This document shows, piece by piece, positions 6,305 to 14,533 of a stretch of DNA of 22,481 bases (position 1 is the first letter of the stretch; each line of letters begins with the position of its first letter). This DNA is from an uncultured Bacilli bacterium (lineage in GTDB: Bacteria > Bacillota_I > Bacilli_A > RF39 > UBA660). The position numbers and the translations under genes are program-made. The notes under the pieces were generated by a model that saw only the letters and a list, made by a program, of their open reading frames with translations, had not been told where the DNA came from and did not search any database. The stretch covers positions 1-22,481 of the forward strand of contig CAKOLW010000020.1 of assembly GCA_934096405.1 (NCBI GenBank). The letters are read 5' to 3'.

Positions 6305-8875
6305 TTATACGTTATTTGGTTTACCTAACTTTCTTAATATAGTCTTTCTTATAAAATCAAATGGTATTACACTAAATGCTAATAAAATAGTTATATTTAG
6401 TTCAAAGAAAGTCAATCCTGTAGTTCTAAATATGGAACCACCAAAATAGATAAGAGAAAGCTGTACAATTACGATGAATAATATAATACTTAGAAATACT
6501 TTATTTTTAGTTACATTAGCAAGTACATTTAATCTATAACTTCTAGCATTAAAGGCATTAAATACACTCATAAATATAAATAATCCAAAGAATGCAGTCA
6601 TTAAATATTTATCTTGATTACCTATTCTATATAAACTTTTTATAAAATTACTTTTTAAGAAAAACATACATAATAAACTTAAATATGTACCGGTTACCAA
6701 AATTTCATTTATCATATATGAATTCATTATTTTTTCGTCTCTTTTCTTTGGGGGTTCTTTCATATATTCTTTTATTGGTGGTTCATAAGCATAAGCAATT
6801 CCAGCAAGAGTATCCATTACCATGTTTATCCATAACATTTGAATTGCAGCCAAAGGACTTGTTACTCCTATAAGTGGGCCTATTACTGATAAAAATACTG
6901 TGGTTATGTTAACAGTTAATTGAAATATTATAAACTTTCTAATACTTTTAAATATAGTTCTACCAAATAATATAGTATTTACTATACTTAAAAAGTTATC
7001 ATCAAGTATTACTATATCACTTACTTCTTTAGCAACTTCTGTTCCACTACCCATAGCAAACCCTACATCGGCTCTTTTTAATGCTGGAGCATCATTTACT
7101 CCATCCCCAGTCATACCAACAACTAAACCTAACTCTTGACTTAAATTTACAAGTCTTTTTTTATCTTCTGGTAAACTTCTTGCGACTACTTTTAATTTAG
7201 GTATAATACTTTTTAATTCTTCATCATTCATTTTATTTAATTCCTCACTAGTTATAACTAAATCATTACTATTTTTAATAAGTCCTATCTCTTTGGCTAT
7301 ACTTCTAGCAGTTAATTCATTATCTCCAGTTATCATTACTGTTTGAATACCCGCATCTGTTACCATTTTTATTCCTTCTATTGTTTCTTTTCTAATCTCA
7401 TCTTTAATTAAAATAAATCCTAAGAATGTATATCTTATATCATCTTCTGTGGTTGCTAGTGACAAAACTCTATAACCTTCACTTGTATATTTATTACCCT
7501 TTTCTATTAATTCATTATTCTTATTAATTAAAGATTTTCTACCATCATTTTTATAATAACTATTACACTTTTTAATAACTATTTCATATGCACCCTTTAT
7601 AAATTTAGTTTTGTTATTATAATTTAATGTAACACTAGAATATTTATTTTTACTATTAAATTCTTCATTAGATAAAACTTTGTATTTAGTTTTAGTTGAT
7701 GGCCCTACAAACTCTAATATAGCGCGGTCTGTTATATTACCACCTATAATTTCTTTATCATTATAGGTACTTTGATTATTATAAAGTAAACTTATTTTTA
7801 CAAGTTCATTTAATTCTTTTATTTCATTTATGTTTTTATATTTATTTCCTTCATATGTTATAAACTCAGTTACTTTAAGTTTACCTTTTGTTAATGTACC
7901 TGTTTTATCACTAAATAAAATATTTAAACTACCACTAGATTCTATACCTACTAGTTTTCTTACTAATACATTGTTTTTAAGAAGTCTTTTCATATTACTA
8001 GAAAGTACTAAAGTTATCATCATTGGTAATCCTTCTGGAACAGCTACTACTATGATGGTAACACCTAAAGTAAGAGCATACAATAAATGTGGTATTATTT
8101 CTCTAGCGTTTGTAACTGTATTTATTATTTCATTCATATTAAAGTTATTTTTTATTACTACTACATTAAATAAATAAGATAACATTACTAAAAATGAACA
8201 TATATAACCTATTTTACTTATAAAATTTGCTAGAACTCTTAATCTATTTTTAAGTGGACTTTCTGGTGTTACTGCTTGTATATCTTTAGCAATTTTACCA
8301 TAATATGTGTTATTACCAACTTTATTAACTAACATTACTGCAGTTCCACTAGTCACTATGGTCCCACGATATACTTCATTATTTATACTTTTTAATTGTT
8401 CTTTAGTTTCTCCAGTCATCATACTTTCATCAGTATAAATGTTACCTTCATATATTGTACCATCAGCACTTATTTTATCTCCACTTTCTAAAAATACATA
8501 ATCATTCACAACTACATCATCAATTTTAACTTTAATAAGTTTACCATTTCTAAATACTTTAGCCTCTTCATTAAGACTTTCTTCACTTAATTTTTCAAAT
8601 GCTTTTTCACTTCCGTATTCACTTAGACTACTTATAACACTAGCAATTATAACCGCAGCAATTATTCCTATAGTTTCATATATATCACTATCATTAAATA
8701 AGAATAACACTTTAACGCCTAAAGCAATTAAAAGAATTTTAATAATTGGATCATTTAACGATTCGATTATTAATTTAAATATACTACTTTTTTTATAATG
8801 TGTTATTTCATTACTACCATAATTTTTTCTATTATTTGTTACTTCATCATTACTAAGTCCTTTAATATTAAACAT
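6305..8875 (-). CDS. calcium-translocating P-type ATPase, PMCA type (P2B)
   Basis: The product is 856 residues, a usual length for bacterial P2 ATPases. In order from the N-terminus: the actuator TGET (about 154-157), the M4 ion site AVPEGLP (about 278-284), the phosphorylated Asp in SDKTGTLTKG (about D323), the nucleotide-site KGAYE, MITGDN, and the hinge MTGDGVNDAPALKRAD (about 588-603). M5 has QLTVNITT and M6 has NMVMDTLAG, the pattern of PMCA-type pumps, which export Ca2+ across the cell membrane. No C-terminal calmodulin domain is present, as is normal in bacteria. The ATG at 8875 has GGTGAATATA before it; a GTG at 8884 would consume that SD. It is monocistronic, with convergent and tandem neighbours unrelated to ion transport. 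Confidence 0.92.
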   Translation of the reverse strand: MFNIKGLSNDEVTNNRKNYGSNEITHYKKSSIFKLIIESLNDPIIKILLIALGVKVLFLFNDSDIYETIGIIAAVIIASVISSLSEYGSEKAFEKLSEESLNEEAKVFRNGKLIKVKIDDVVVNDYVFLESGDKISADGTIYEGNIYTDESMMTGETKEQLKSINNEVYRGTIVTSGTAVMLVNKVGNNTYYGKIAKDIQAVTPESPLKNRLRVLANFISKIGYICSFLVMLSYLFNVVVIKNNFNMNEIINTVTNAREIIPHLLYALTLGVTIIVVAVPEGLPMMITLVLSSNMKRLLKNNVLVRKLVGIESSGSLNILFSDKTGTLTKGKLKVTEFITYEGNKYKNINEIKELNELVKISLLYNNQSTYNDKEIIGGNITDRAILEFVGPSTKTKYKVLSNEEFNSKNKYSSVTLNYNNKTKFIKGAYEIVIKKCNSYYKNDGRKSLINKNNELIEKGNKYTSEGYRVLSLATTEDDIRYTFLGFILIKDEIRKETIEGIKMVTDAGIQTVMITGDNELTARSIAKEIGLIKNSNDLVITSEELNKMNDEELKSIIPKLKVVARSLPEDKKRLVNLSQELGLVVGMTGDGVNDAPALKRADVGFAMGSGTEVAKEVSDIVILDDNFLSIVNTILFGRTIFKSIRKFIIFQLTVNITTVFLSVIGPLIGVTSPLAAIQMLWINMVMDTLAGIAYAYEPPIKEYMKEPPKKRDEKIMNSYMINEILVTGTYLSLLCMFFLKSNFIKSLYRIGNQDKYLMTAFFGLFIFMSVFNAFNARSYRLNVLANVTKNKVFLSIILFIVIVQLSLIYFGGSIFRTTGLTFFELNITILLAFSVIPFDFIRKTILRKLGKPNNV

Positions 8876-8910
8876 TATATTCACCAGTTAAGTATATTAA
8901 GTAAGTTAAA

Positions 8911-8942
8911 ATAAAATACATATAACTCACATTATATGTATT
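8911..8942 (-). terminator. terminator of the TGA-interrupted surface protein gene
   Basis: Perfect 11-bp stem, AATACATATAA (8915-8925) and TTATATGTATT (8932-8942), with loop CTCACA. TTTTATTTTAA follows on the minus strand. It is directly behind the stop at 8949. Confidence 0.75.
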
Positions 8943-8948
8943 AATTTA

Positions 8949-10487
8949 TCAATTACAGCTACCTTCATAGTACAATTCATATGGCTTTTCAACTGTTCCA
9001 TTGCCTGATTTTATATTTACACATGCTTTCAGAGATATTACTGGACGTACTGCAATACTACTATTAACATAATTATTGTATATATATCCTGGATTATTTG
9101 AACCATAAATACGTAAGAGACCAGAATAAGAATTACGCCAAGCATATGGTGACATAACCCACCAATTGTTTACTCCCATTATAGATTCACCTAAACTGTT
9201 TGTATAAAACCATGCATATGGACTAGTTAAAGCAGTTCCAATGTTTCCTCCTGCGAAAACAACTTCATCAGCTGTCATTAAAGCTATCGGGTATCTTAAT
9301 TGTCCATTTCCTCCACCACTTGTGCTTGCACTAAATTTATCGGCAATAGCTTGTATGCTTTCAAATAACCCTCCGGCTCCATCTCCTCCACACTTATAAG
9401 TTGGTGTTTTAGATGCACTTAATCTAGTGTGTGAACTATAATAGAATCCTCCACTTGAATATGAATATTTAGATGAATCATAGCTTCTATCATTACAATA
9501 TATTGCAGATCTGCCTATAAATTTATCATATTTGTTTAGTAGATTATTTTCATACCATGTATCTATAAATGTTTTAATTGTACTATCATTTTCATTCGTT
9601 CTATTATTTTCTAACGAGCCACTTGTTCCATACATATATCCTACATACATTGCATCATCATAATTATTATTGAAAACTGATGAGCCAATTGTAGCAATAA
9701 TTGTGTCAGGACTTGTACCAGAATATAATAGTCTTACACTTCCGTCTTCATTGGTCCTTATTATTTTCCAGTAGAAATCTCCAAATTTAATCCAGTTTTT
9801 TGTTGTATTACCTGAATAATAATATACATCACTTCCATCTTCTGTTTTATTTGTTTTATATATTGTTCCTGTTGTATTAGATACATTTGTTACACTAAAG
9901 TCCGTTCTTTCACTTATTGTTGGATTATCTCTTAAAATTGCTTCACTTAGTAATATAGGCTTTTCTGTGCCAGATTCTATGTATATATTAGCTGATAATT
10001 CTTTTCCCATGTCATCTCCTTGGTCAACATTAACATCATTAATATATTTTAGTTCTATTGTGTAATTATGTTTTTTGTTTGAAGCTATAGATATACTATA
10101 TTCTATTATTGCATCACTAAATGTATTTGACTTTGGTATATCTACATATTCTGTCATGTTGTATCCTCCATCTGTACTTGTTATTTTATATACTAAATAG
10201 CCTTTAGTTACAAATGTATTTATTCAATCTTTAAATACTAAATTATATTTATATTCATAGTTTGTTTTATTCTCTACACTAAATGTTTTAGTTATACTCC
10301 ATCCTGGTTCTACATTTATTCCTTCTATATCGTCTCCATTATCAAATACTATTCTTAAGTCTGTTGTATTAACTGTTACTTTCTTTTTTTCGCCTAATAT
10401 GATTATTGAAAAATATGCATAAGTTAATCCTATCAATAAAACAATCATTAAACTTATTCCATAAACCAAGTATTTTCTTTTCTTCAT
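8949..10487 (-). pseudogene. SipW-type-leader surface protein with lectin-like domain, one in-frame TGA
   Basis: Read through one TGA (10224-10226, codon 88), the frame is 512 codons with no indel. The N-terminus MKKRKYLVYGISLMIVLLIG then LTYAYFS is a SipW-dependent-type leader, followed by a TasA/camelysin-like beta domain (VNTTDLRIVFDNGDD, FSVENKTNYEYKYNLVFKD). The TGA falls between FKD and INTFVTKGYLVYKITST; family members I recall have Leu there, so TTA to TGA is a one-base change. The C-terminal domain has KFGDFYWKIIRTNEDGSVRLLYSG, WWVMSPYAW and SIAVRPVISLK, a lectin-like fold (DUF6273/FISUMP type) common in gut Mollicutes. The start has GGAGG upstream. The gene ends TGA-TAA. If the TGA is real the product is an 87-residue stub, unless read through. 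It could be a sequencing error. Confidence 0.82.
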
Positions 10488-10510
10488 GCTTACCTCCATT
10501 TTTATACATC

Positions 10511-10539
10511 AAAAAACTCATAGACTAGTGCCTATGAAT
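10511..10539 (-). terminator. terminator-like hairpin in the leader of the surface protein gene
   Basis: TCATAG (10518-10523) pairs with CTATGA (10532-10537), and on the minus strand six T follow (10511-10516). It lies only about 15 bases before the SD of the gene starting at 10487, so it sits in that gene's leader, not just behind the upstream gene. It may attenuate expression. Confidence 0.5.
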
Positions 10540-10554
10540 TTAATATAACGAAAA

Positions 10555-10635
10555 AACTATGAGAGGCATTATTTTTAACCCCCCCCGAAGCAAACTATTG
10601 TTTTCTCACAAAAGGAATTATTTTTTCTCATAGTT
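10555..10635 (-). ncRNA. structured intergenic element with C8 run and long inverted repeat
   Basis: AACTATGAGA (10555-10564) and TCTCATAGTT (10626-10635) form a perfect 10-bp inverted repeat around 61 bases; on the minus strand TTTTTT follows the second arm. The enclosed DNA includes an unbroken run of eight C (10579-10586), very unusual in this AT-rich window. The same CTATGAG motif recurs in the next hairpin at 10517-10539. It starts 20 bases after the MFS gene stop, so it is at least that gene's terminator. The long ordered loop leaves open a regulatory RNA in the leader of the surface protein gene; no known riboswitch consensus matched by eye. Confidence 0.4.
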
Positions 10636-10654
10636 CTGTCTTACTCCTTATATC

Positions 10655-11812
10655 TTATGTTTTAATTTTATCATTTTTCATTTCATTTTTCAACAAATTT
10701 TTATATCCATATTTTCCATCATCATATTTAACAAATGAATTTATAAATATACCTAGTATTCCTATATAGATAATGTTTCTTAAATTTAAGTTTAATAGAT
10801 AAAATATAATTAATATTATAGTTCTAAATATATTATTTAATAATTCTGTAAATTCTATATATGAGTTTACATCATAATTTCTTCCATATACATATGTATT
10901 TCTTTGTACTATAGTATCTAAAGTTACTTTTAAAATTCCTTCTATAAATACTATTATGTAAAATAAGTTAGTGTTGTTTATATTTAGTTTACCAATATAT
11001 AATATGCTAAGTAAAATACACGTAATACTTAGATAATCTTTTTTGTTTTTATCCATTTTTTTACTTATTATAAATATATAGATTATGCTACCAATACCGC
11101 ATATTAGGTTAGTTATACCAATGTATGTAAATTCTTTTTTTATGTAAAGATATATGTAGAGTGGAAATATATTATTTAAAATATATCTAAATTGTTCTAT
11201 GAATGTGAATAAATAGTTTCTTTTAGGGAATATTTTTATTATTGGGTTTAAGTTGGGTTTTCTATATTTAATATCTTTGTTTATTTTTGTTAATGGTATT
11301 ATACTTATTAACATTAGTATTAGTACAATAATAGTTAGAGTTATGAATCCAAAGTATTTTAGTATTAAACTTCCTATGTATGTTGCTGGGATACTTCCTA
11401 ATACTGTGAATATTGTGTATAAACTAACGTTATCTGTTGTTTTTTTATCTTCTATTATAGATAATCCATATATATGTCTTCCTAACCAATAGAAGATTAG
11501 ATATGTAGAAAATATTATAGAAAGTATTATTAAACTTAATAGAGATTTGTCCATTATGTTTAAGTAAATATAAGTTAAAGAAAAGAAAAAACTACTTATT
11601 ATCATTATTTTAGACCAAGATATTTTTTTATTTATTTTCATTGTTATTGGTATCATTATTATACATAGTGTATATTTTATTATCATATAAAGTATTATAT
11701 TTTTTATAGTAAATCCATAGTCATATAAAATAAGTGGAATAAATAATTCCACCAATAGTTTAGAAAAACTAGTTATAGTTATAAATATATTATATTTTTT
11801 TAAATTAGACAT
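10655..11812 (-). CDS. MFS-like transporter, about 12 membrane segments
   Basis: The product is 385 residues with about twelve hydrophobic segments in two six-segment halves joined by a basic loop (about residues 176-200, KINKDIKYRKPN). This layout and length fit the major facilitator superfamily. Substrate motifs are not readable. The ATG at 11812 abuts the TAA of the upstream gene (11813-11815) with no gap, so translation is probably coupled; the SD is weak (GAGTGA). It is the last gene of a run starting with tmk, and the structured element at 10555-10635 follows it. Confidence 0.8.
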   Translation of the reverse strand: MSNLKKYNIFITITSFSKLLVELFIPLILYDYGFTIKNIILYMIIKYTLCIIMIPITMKINKKISWSKIMIISSFFFSLTYIYLNIMDKSLLSLIILSIIFSTYLIFYWLGRHIYGLSIIEDKKTTDNVSLYTIFTVLGSIPATYIGSLILKYFGFITLTIIVLILMLISIIPLTKINKDIKYRKPNLNPIIKIFPKRNYLFTFIEQFRYILNNIFPLYIYLYIKKEFTYIGITNLICGIGSIIYIFIISKKMDKNKKDYLSITCILLSILYIGKLNINNTNLFYIIVFIEGILKVTLDTIVQRNTYVYGRNYDVNSYIEFTELLNNIFRTIILIIFYLLNLNLRNIIYIGILGIFINSFVKYDDGKYGYKNLLKNEMKNDKIKT

Positions 11813-12208
11813 TTAATTCACTCTTTCTAATATTATTTTTATATCATGTTTAGTACATCTTAAGTCTATTCTTGTTATTTTAAAACCTTTTGTTTCTATT
11901 ATAGATATTTCTTCTCTAGGTAGTATTTCTTTTAAGTCATTTAATATTAAGTTATTTAATTCTTGTTCTAAGTTGTTTACTAAAGATAAGTTAAATCTAT
12001 ATGATTTAGTTAGTCTAGTTGTTTGTACTTCAACTTCAATTATGTTATATTTTAAGCCATCAAATACTTCATTTATATTTTTGGAGTTTAGATTATCAAA
12101 TTCTAATGAATAGTATTTTTCTGTGTATTCATCTTCTGTTGCATTTAAAGGATATATTAAAATTAATGATAATAAAAAAATTGATAGACTTAATAATAAC
12201 TTTTTCAT
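11813..12208 (-). CDS. small exported protein, unknown function
   Basis: The product is 131 residues. A clear signal peptide (about residues 1-23, KKLLLSLSIFLLSLILIYPL then NATED) is followed by about 105 residues that look like an alternating alpha/beta domain, ending CTKHDIKIILERVN. I do not recognise the family. The start is supported by AGGTG five bases upstream, in the loop of a short AAUAAUA/UAUUAU hairpin. Its stop touches the start of the MFS-like gene, which implies joint expression with that transporter. tmk lies 60 bases upstream in the same direction. Confidence 0.78.
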   Translation of the reverse strand: MKKLLLSLSIFLLSLILIYPLNATEDEYTEKYYSLEFDNLNSKNINEVFDGLKYNIIEVEVQTTRLTKSYRFNLSLVNNLEQELNNLILNDLKEILPREEISIIETKGFKITRIDLRCTKHDIKIILERVN

Positions 12209-12268
12209 AATAACACCTATTATTATGATTTATTTTCTTAGTTATTTTAAACTACCAATTATTGTTAA

Positions 12269-12941
12269 TTATATTATTGTTTTAACTAATTTGTATACAT
12301 CTTCATTTGTATCTTCTATTTGTCTAGGTTGGTCTTTTATACTACATACTATTTCTTTAAAGCCATATAATTTACTTAATTCTAAATAAGCATGTTCACT
12401 TTTACTTAGATATGTTTGTGATTTTTCATGTTCATCTAATTCTTCTTTTCTATTTTTCTTTAAGATTTCACTCACTTGTTCTGGCATATGTAAGAATATT
12501 ACCATGTCTGGTCTAGGTAAACCTAATAAGTTAAATTCTAATTCTTCTAACCATTTGTACATAGCTAATCTTTCTTCTTTTGTTTCGAATTTACCACCTT
12601 GATGAGCCATGTTAGATATAGTGTATCTATCTAAGATTAATAAATCATTTTTATTTTTAGCATCAAGTATTTGATCTTTATGATATAGTCTATCAGCTGC
12701 AAAGTAAAGGGATGCCACTTTTCCATCAACATTTATCGCACCTTCTTTAAACCAACTATTACAAATATAACTTTTTCCCAAGTATGGTCCAACAATTATT
12801 TTTCCAGTAGGACTTTCATAATCAGGAAATGACATTTTTTCTACAGAATATCCTTCTTTTTTTTAGTTTATCCATTAATAAATTACTTTGTGTTTCTTTT
12901 CCAGAACAATCAGTTCCTTCAATTAATACTATTTTTCCCAT
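12269..12941 (-). CDS. tmk: thymidylate kinase, frameshifted in an A8 tract
   Basis: dTMP kinase makes dTDP for DNA synthesis and is normally essential. The N-terminus MGKIVLIEGTDCSGKETQ holds the P-loop, and the larger piece continues MSFPDYESPTGKIIVGPYLG, with LILDRYTISNMAHQG (the DR-Y/substrate motif), the lid region KKNRKEELDEHE, and a normal C-terminal end. The two pieces are in different frames: eight A (minus strand, 12857-12864) stand where seven are needed, at about codons 26-28. The unshifted frame meets TGA at codon 40. Corrected, the protein is 223 residues, the family size. The start has AGAAGGAGA upstream. Because the rest is well conserved, I suspect a sequencing error or slippage on A8, not a dead gene. 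Confidence 0.88.
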
Positions 12942-13058
12942 GTCATTTTCTCCTTCTAAGTATATTTATAGTTTGTCTACTTAATAAATCAGAACTGTAA
13001 TTATACATCTCATCATTTATTATAGCATAATTTTTTATTATGTGTTTATTTTGGTTCT

Positions 13059-13095
13059 GTTTGGAAATGTTCAGTCCCGTTCGGAGGCGTTCAGT
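13059..13095. repeat. imperfect 20-bp direct repeat behind a stop codon
   Basis: Two units, GTTTGGAAATGTTCAGT (from 13059) and GTTCGGAGGCGTTCAGT (from 13079), agree at 13 of 17 positions with a 20-base period. They are much more GC-rich than their surroundings and lie between the tmk upstream region and the stop of the CPWC protein. Function unknown. Confidence 0.5.
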
Positions 13096-13715
13096 TATTT
13101 ATTACAATCAGTGCATGTATTTAAGTTATCAACTACTTCTTTTGTATATTGTGTTAATGTACTTTTTAATTCAGATATTTCTTCATTTGTCCAGTAATCC
13201 TTAGGATTTTTTAAATTATGAGTATCTTTACTTGTTTCATAATCATTTCCTATAACTTTACCTTTAACATGAAATGATACATTTGGAACATATAATCTTT
13301 CATTACCTTCATCATCATATTGTAAATTACCACTTAAAAGTTTTATTACTTCTTTATAGAATTCAGTATTATTCTTTCTATCTTCTAATATATTATAATA
13401 ATATATTTTATCTAAATGATTTTCTTTAGCTACTTCATTTAAATATACAACATATGCTGAACACCAAGGACATTCTGGAAATCCAAGATATACTACGCCT
13501 GTTCCATTTCTCATTATCTTTAATATTTCATCACTGTTTCTATAAACAAATACATTATCTTCTGATATTTTATATTCCTCACTAAATCTTTTTGCATCAG
13601 TTATACTATTATCTTCATTTTTCTTTTTAATGTTTAAGAAGATAATTACTCCTACTAAAACTATTGCAATGGCTAATAAAGTTAAAATTATTTTATTTTT
13701 TGTACTAACTTTCAT
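13095..13715 (-). CDS. membrane-anchored thioredoxin-like protein (CPWC)
   Basis: The product is 206 residues: an N-terminal membrane segment (about 10-27), then an outer thioredoxin-like domain. VVYLGFPECPWCSA carries a CPWC active site at about residues 80-83, and VPNVSFHVKGKVIG looks like the cis-proline region followed by the last strands. It resembles the bacteriocin transport accessory (PedC-like) group, a loose match by eye. Two further cysteines close to the C-terminus (TCTDC) could be a second redox pair or a metal site, which is unusual. The ATG at 13715 has AGGAAGG upstream; the frame is open back to 13739 without an SD. It is the second anchored thioredoxin-like protein in this window. 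Confidence 0.85.
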   Translation of the reverse strand: MKVSTKNKIILTLLAIAIVLVGVIIFLNIKKKNEDNSITDAKRFSEEYKISEDNVFVYRNSDEILKIMRNGTGVVYLGFPECPWCSAYVVYLNEVAKENHLDKIYYYNILEDRKNNTEFYKEVIKLLSGNLQYDDEGNERLYVPNVSFHVKGKVIGNDYETSKDTHNLKNPKDYWTNEEISELKSTLTQYTKEVVDNLNTCTDCNK

Positions 13716-13758
13716 AATATCCTTCCTTTCTAGAATCATTATACATATTTTATTTAGT

Positions 13759-13800
13759 AAAAAAAAGAAACTAATAGTTGAAGTTTCTCAACTGTTAGTT
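13759..13800 (-). terminator. terminator of the XRE regulator gene
   Basis: AACTAATAGTTGA (13769-13781) and TCAACTGTTAGTT (13788-13800) form a 13-bp stem with one mismatch or wobble; on the minus strand TTTCTTTTTTTT follows. The stop codon of the regulator (13800-13802) touches the stem. Confidence 0.75.
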
Positions 13801-14486
13801 TAGTTGCATTTTTCATCTAGTTTTAAAGGTATTTTATAAGTAATTATTTTTTCATCATCATTTTTACCATTTATCTCTAAATATAAATTATTTTCTTTCA
13901 TAGTTTTACATTCTTTACTAAAGTGTTCAATGTTTATTGTTAAATCTTTTAGGTAATCTTTTAAATTTGTTTCGTTATTAACACTCTTACATTCATTTAT
14001 TTTTATTTTTTTGTTATCTATTTCTTCATATAAAGTACATTCTATTTCTTTAAAGTTAAGATTTTCTTCTTTACCACAATAAGTTATATTAGAAACATAA
14101 ATAGATGTTTTTTCTTTGTTGTAAGCTGCGACTCCAGTTATTTCAAATTCTTCACATGTTGTTGTTATGGGAGTAAAGTTATAATCATTTTTTCCTTTTA
14201 ATATACAATGTGTTATACATATAAAAGCTATTAATAGAATTGGTATTATAAAGTATAAATATTTTTTATTGAATTTCTTTTTATTATCACTTATTAAGTC
14301 ATTTAAATCTATATTAAATATTTTGCATATTTCAGTTAGTATTACTAAGTCTGGTAAATTTTTACCATTTTCCCATTTACTTACTGCTTGATATGTTACA
14401 TTTAATTTACTGGCTAGTTCTTGTTGAGTTAAGTTGTTTTTTATTCTAAGTTCTTTTATTTTTTTGCCAATTGTTTCTTGATTCAT
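13800..14486 (-). CDS. membrane-bound XRE-family regulator
   Basis: The product is 228 residues. Residues 5-60 form an HTH_3 domain (IGKKIKELRIKNNLTQQELA, VTYQAVSKWENGKNLPD), which binds DNA. A membrane segment follows at about 75-95 (YLYFIIPILLIAFICITHCI), and the remaining 130 residues lie outside, with six cysteines that could pair as disulfides (TTCEEFE, ITYCGKE, IECTLYE, NECKSVN, SKECKTM, EKCN). This one-component layout suggests direct sensing of an outside signal, possibly redox given the cysteines and the nearby CPWC protein; that link is inference. The start has GAGGTAG as SD. Confidence 0.85.
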   Translation of the reverse strand: MNQETIGKKIKELRIKNNLTQQELASKLNVTYQAVSKWENGKNLPDLVILTEICKIFNIDLNDLISDNKKKFNKKYLYFIIPILLIAFICITHCILKGKNDYNFTPITTTCEEFEITGVAAYNKEKTSIYVSNITYCGKEENLNFKEIECTLYEEIDNKKIKINECKSVNNETNLKDYLKDLTINIEHFSKECKTMKENNLYLEINGKNDDEKIITYKIPLKLDEKCN

Positions 14487-14533
14487 GTTAACTACCTCAT
14501 ACTTGTAATTTTATCATAATTTAGAAAGATATT

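Noticed and set aside
7830..8177. Plus-strand frame opposite the Ca2+ ATPase
   Set aside because: Antisense to DKTGT and the M4 region of the pump; no SD or promoter.
8949..10487. Use of TGA as tryptophan (code 4)
   Set aside because: Three genes (ending at 8949, 20867 and 22297) end naturally at TGA, tryptophans in the intact genes are TGG, and the one internal TGA falls at a Leu-type position.
10555..10635. Known riboswitch classes (c-di-GMP, preQ1, SAM) in the structured element
   Set aside because: The conserved cores I know for these classes were not found on either strand; kept only as an unassigned structured element.
12019..12389. Two plus-strand frames near 12019-12389
   Set aside because: They are antisense to the exported protein and tmk, with no SD and no recognisable domain.
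12269..12835. Separate short kinase-like gene starting at 12835
   Set aside because: It lacks a P-loop and an SD, and the missing N-terminus lies directly upstream in another frame, so it is the larger part of frameshifted tmk.
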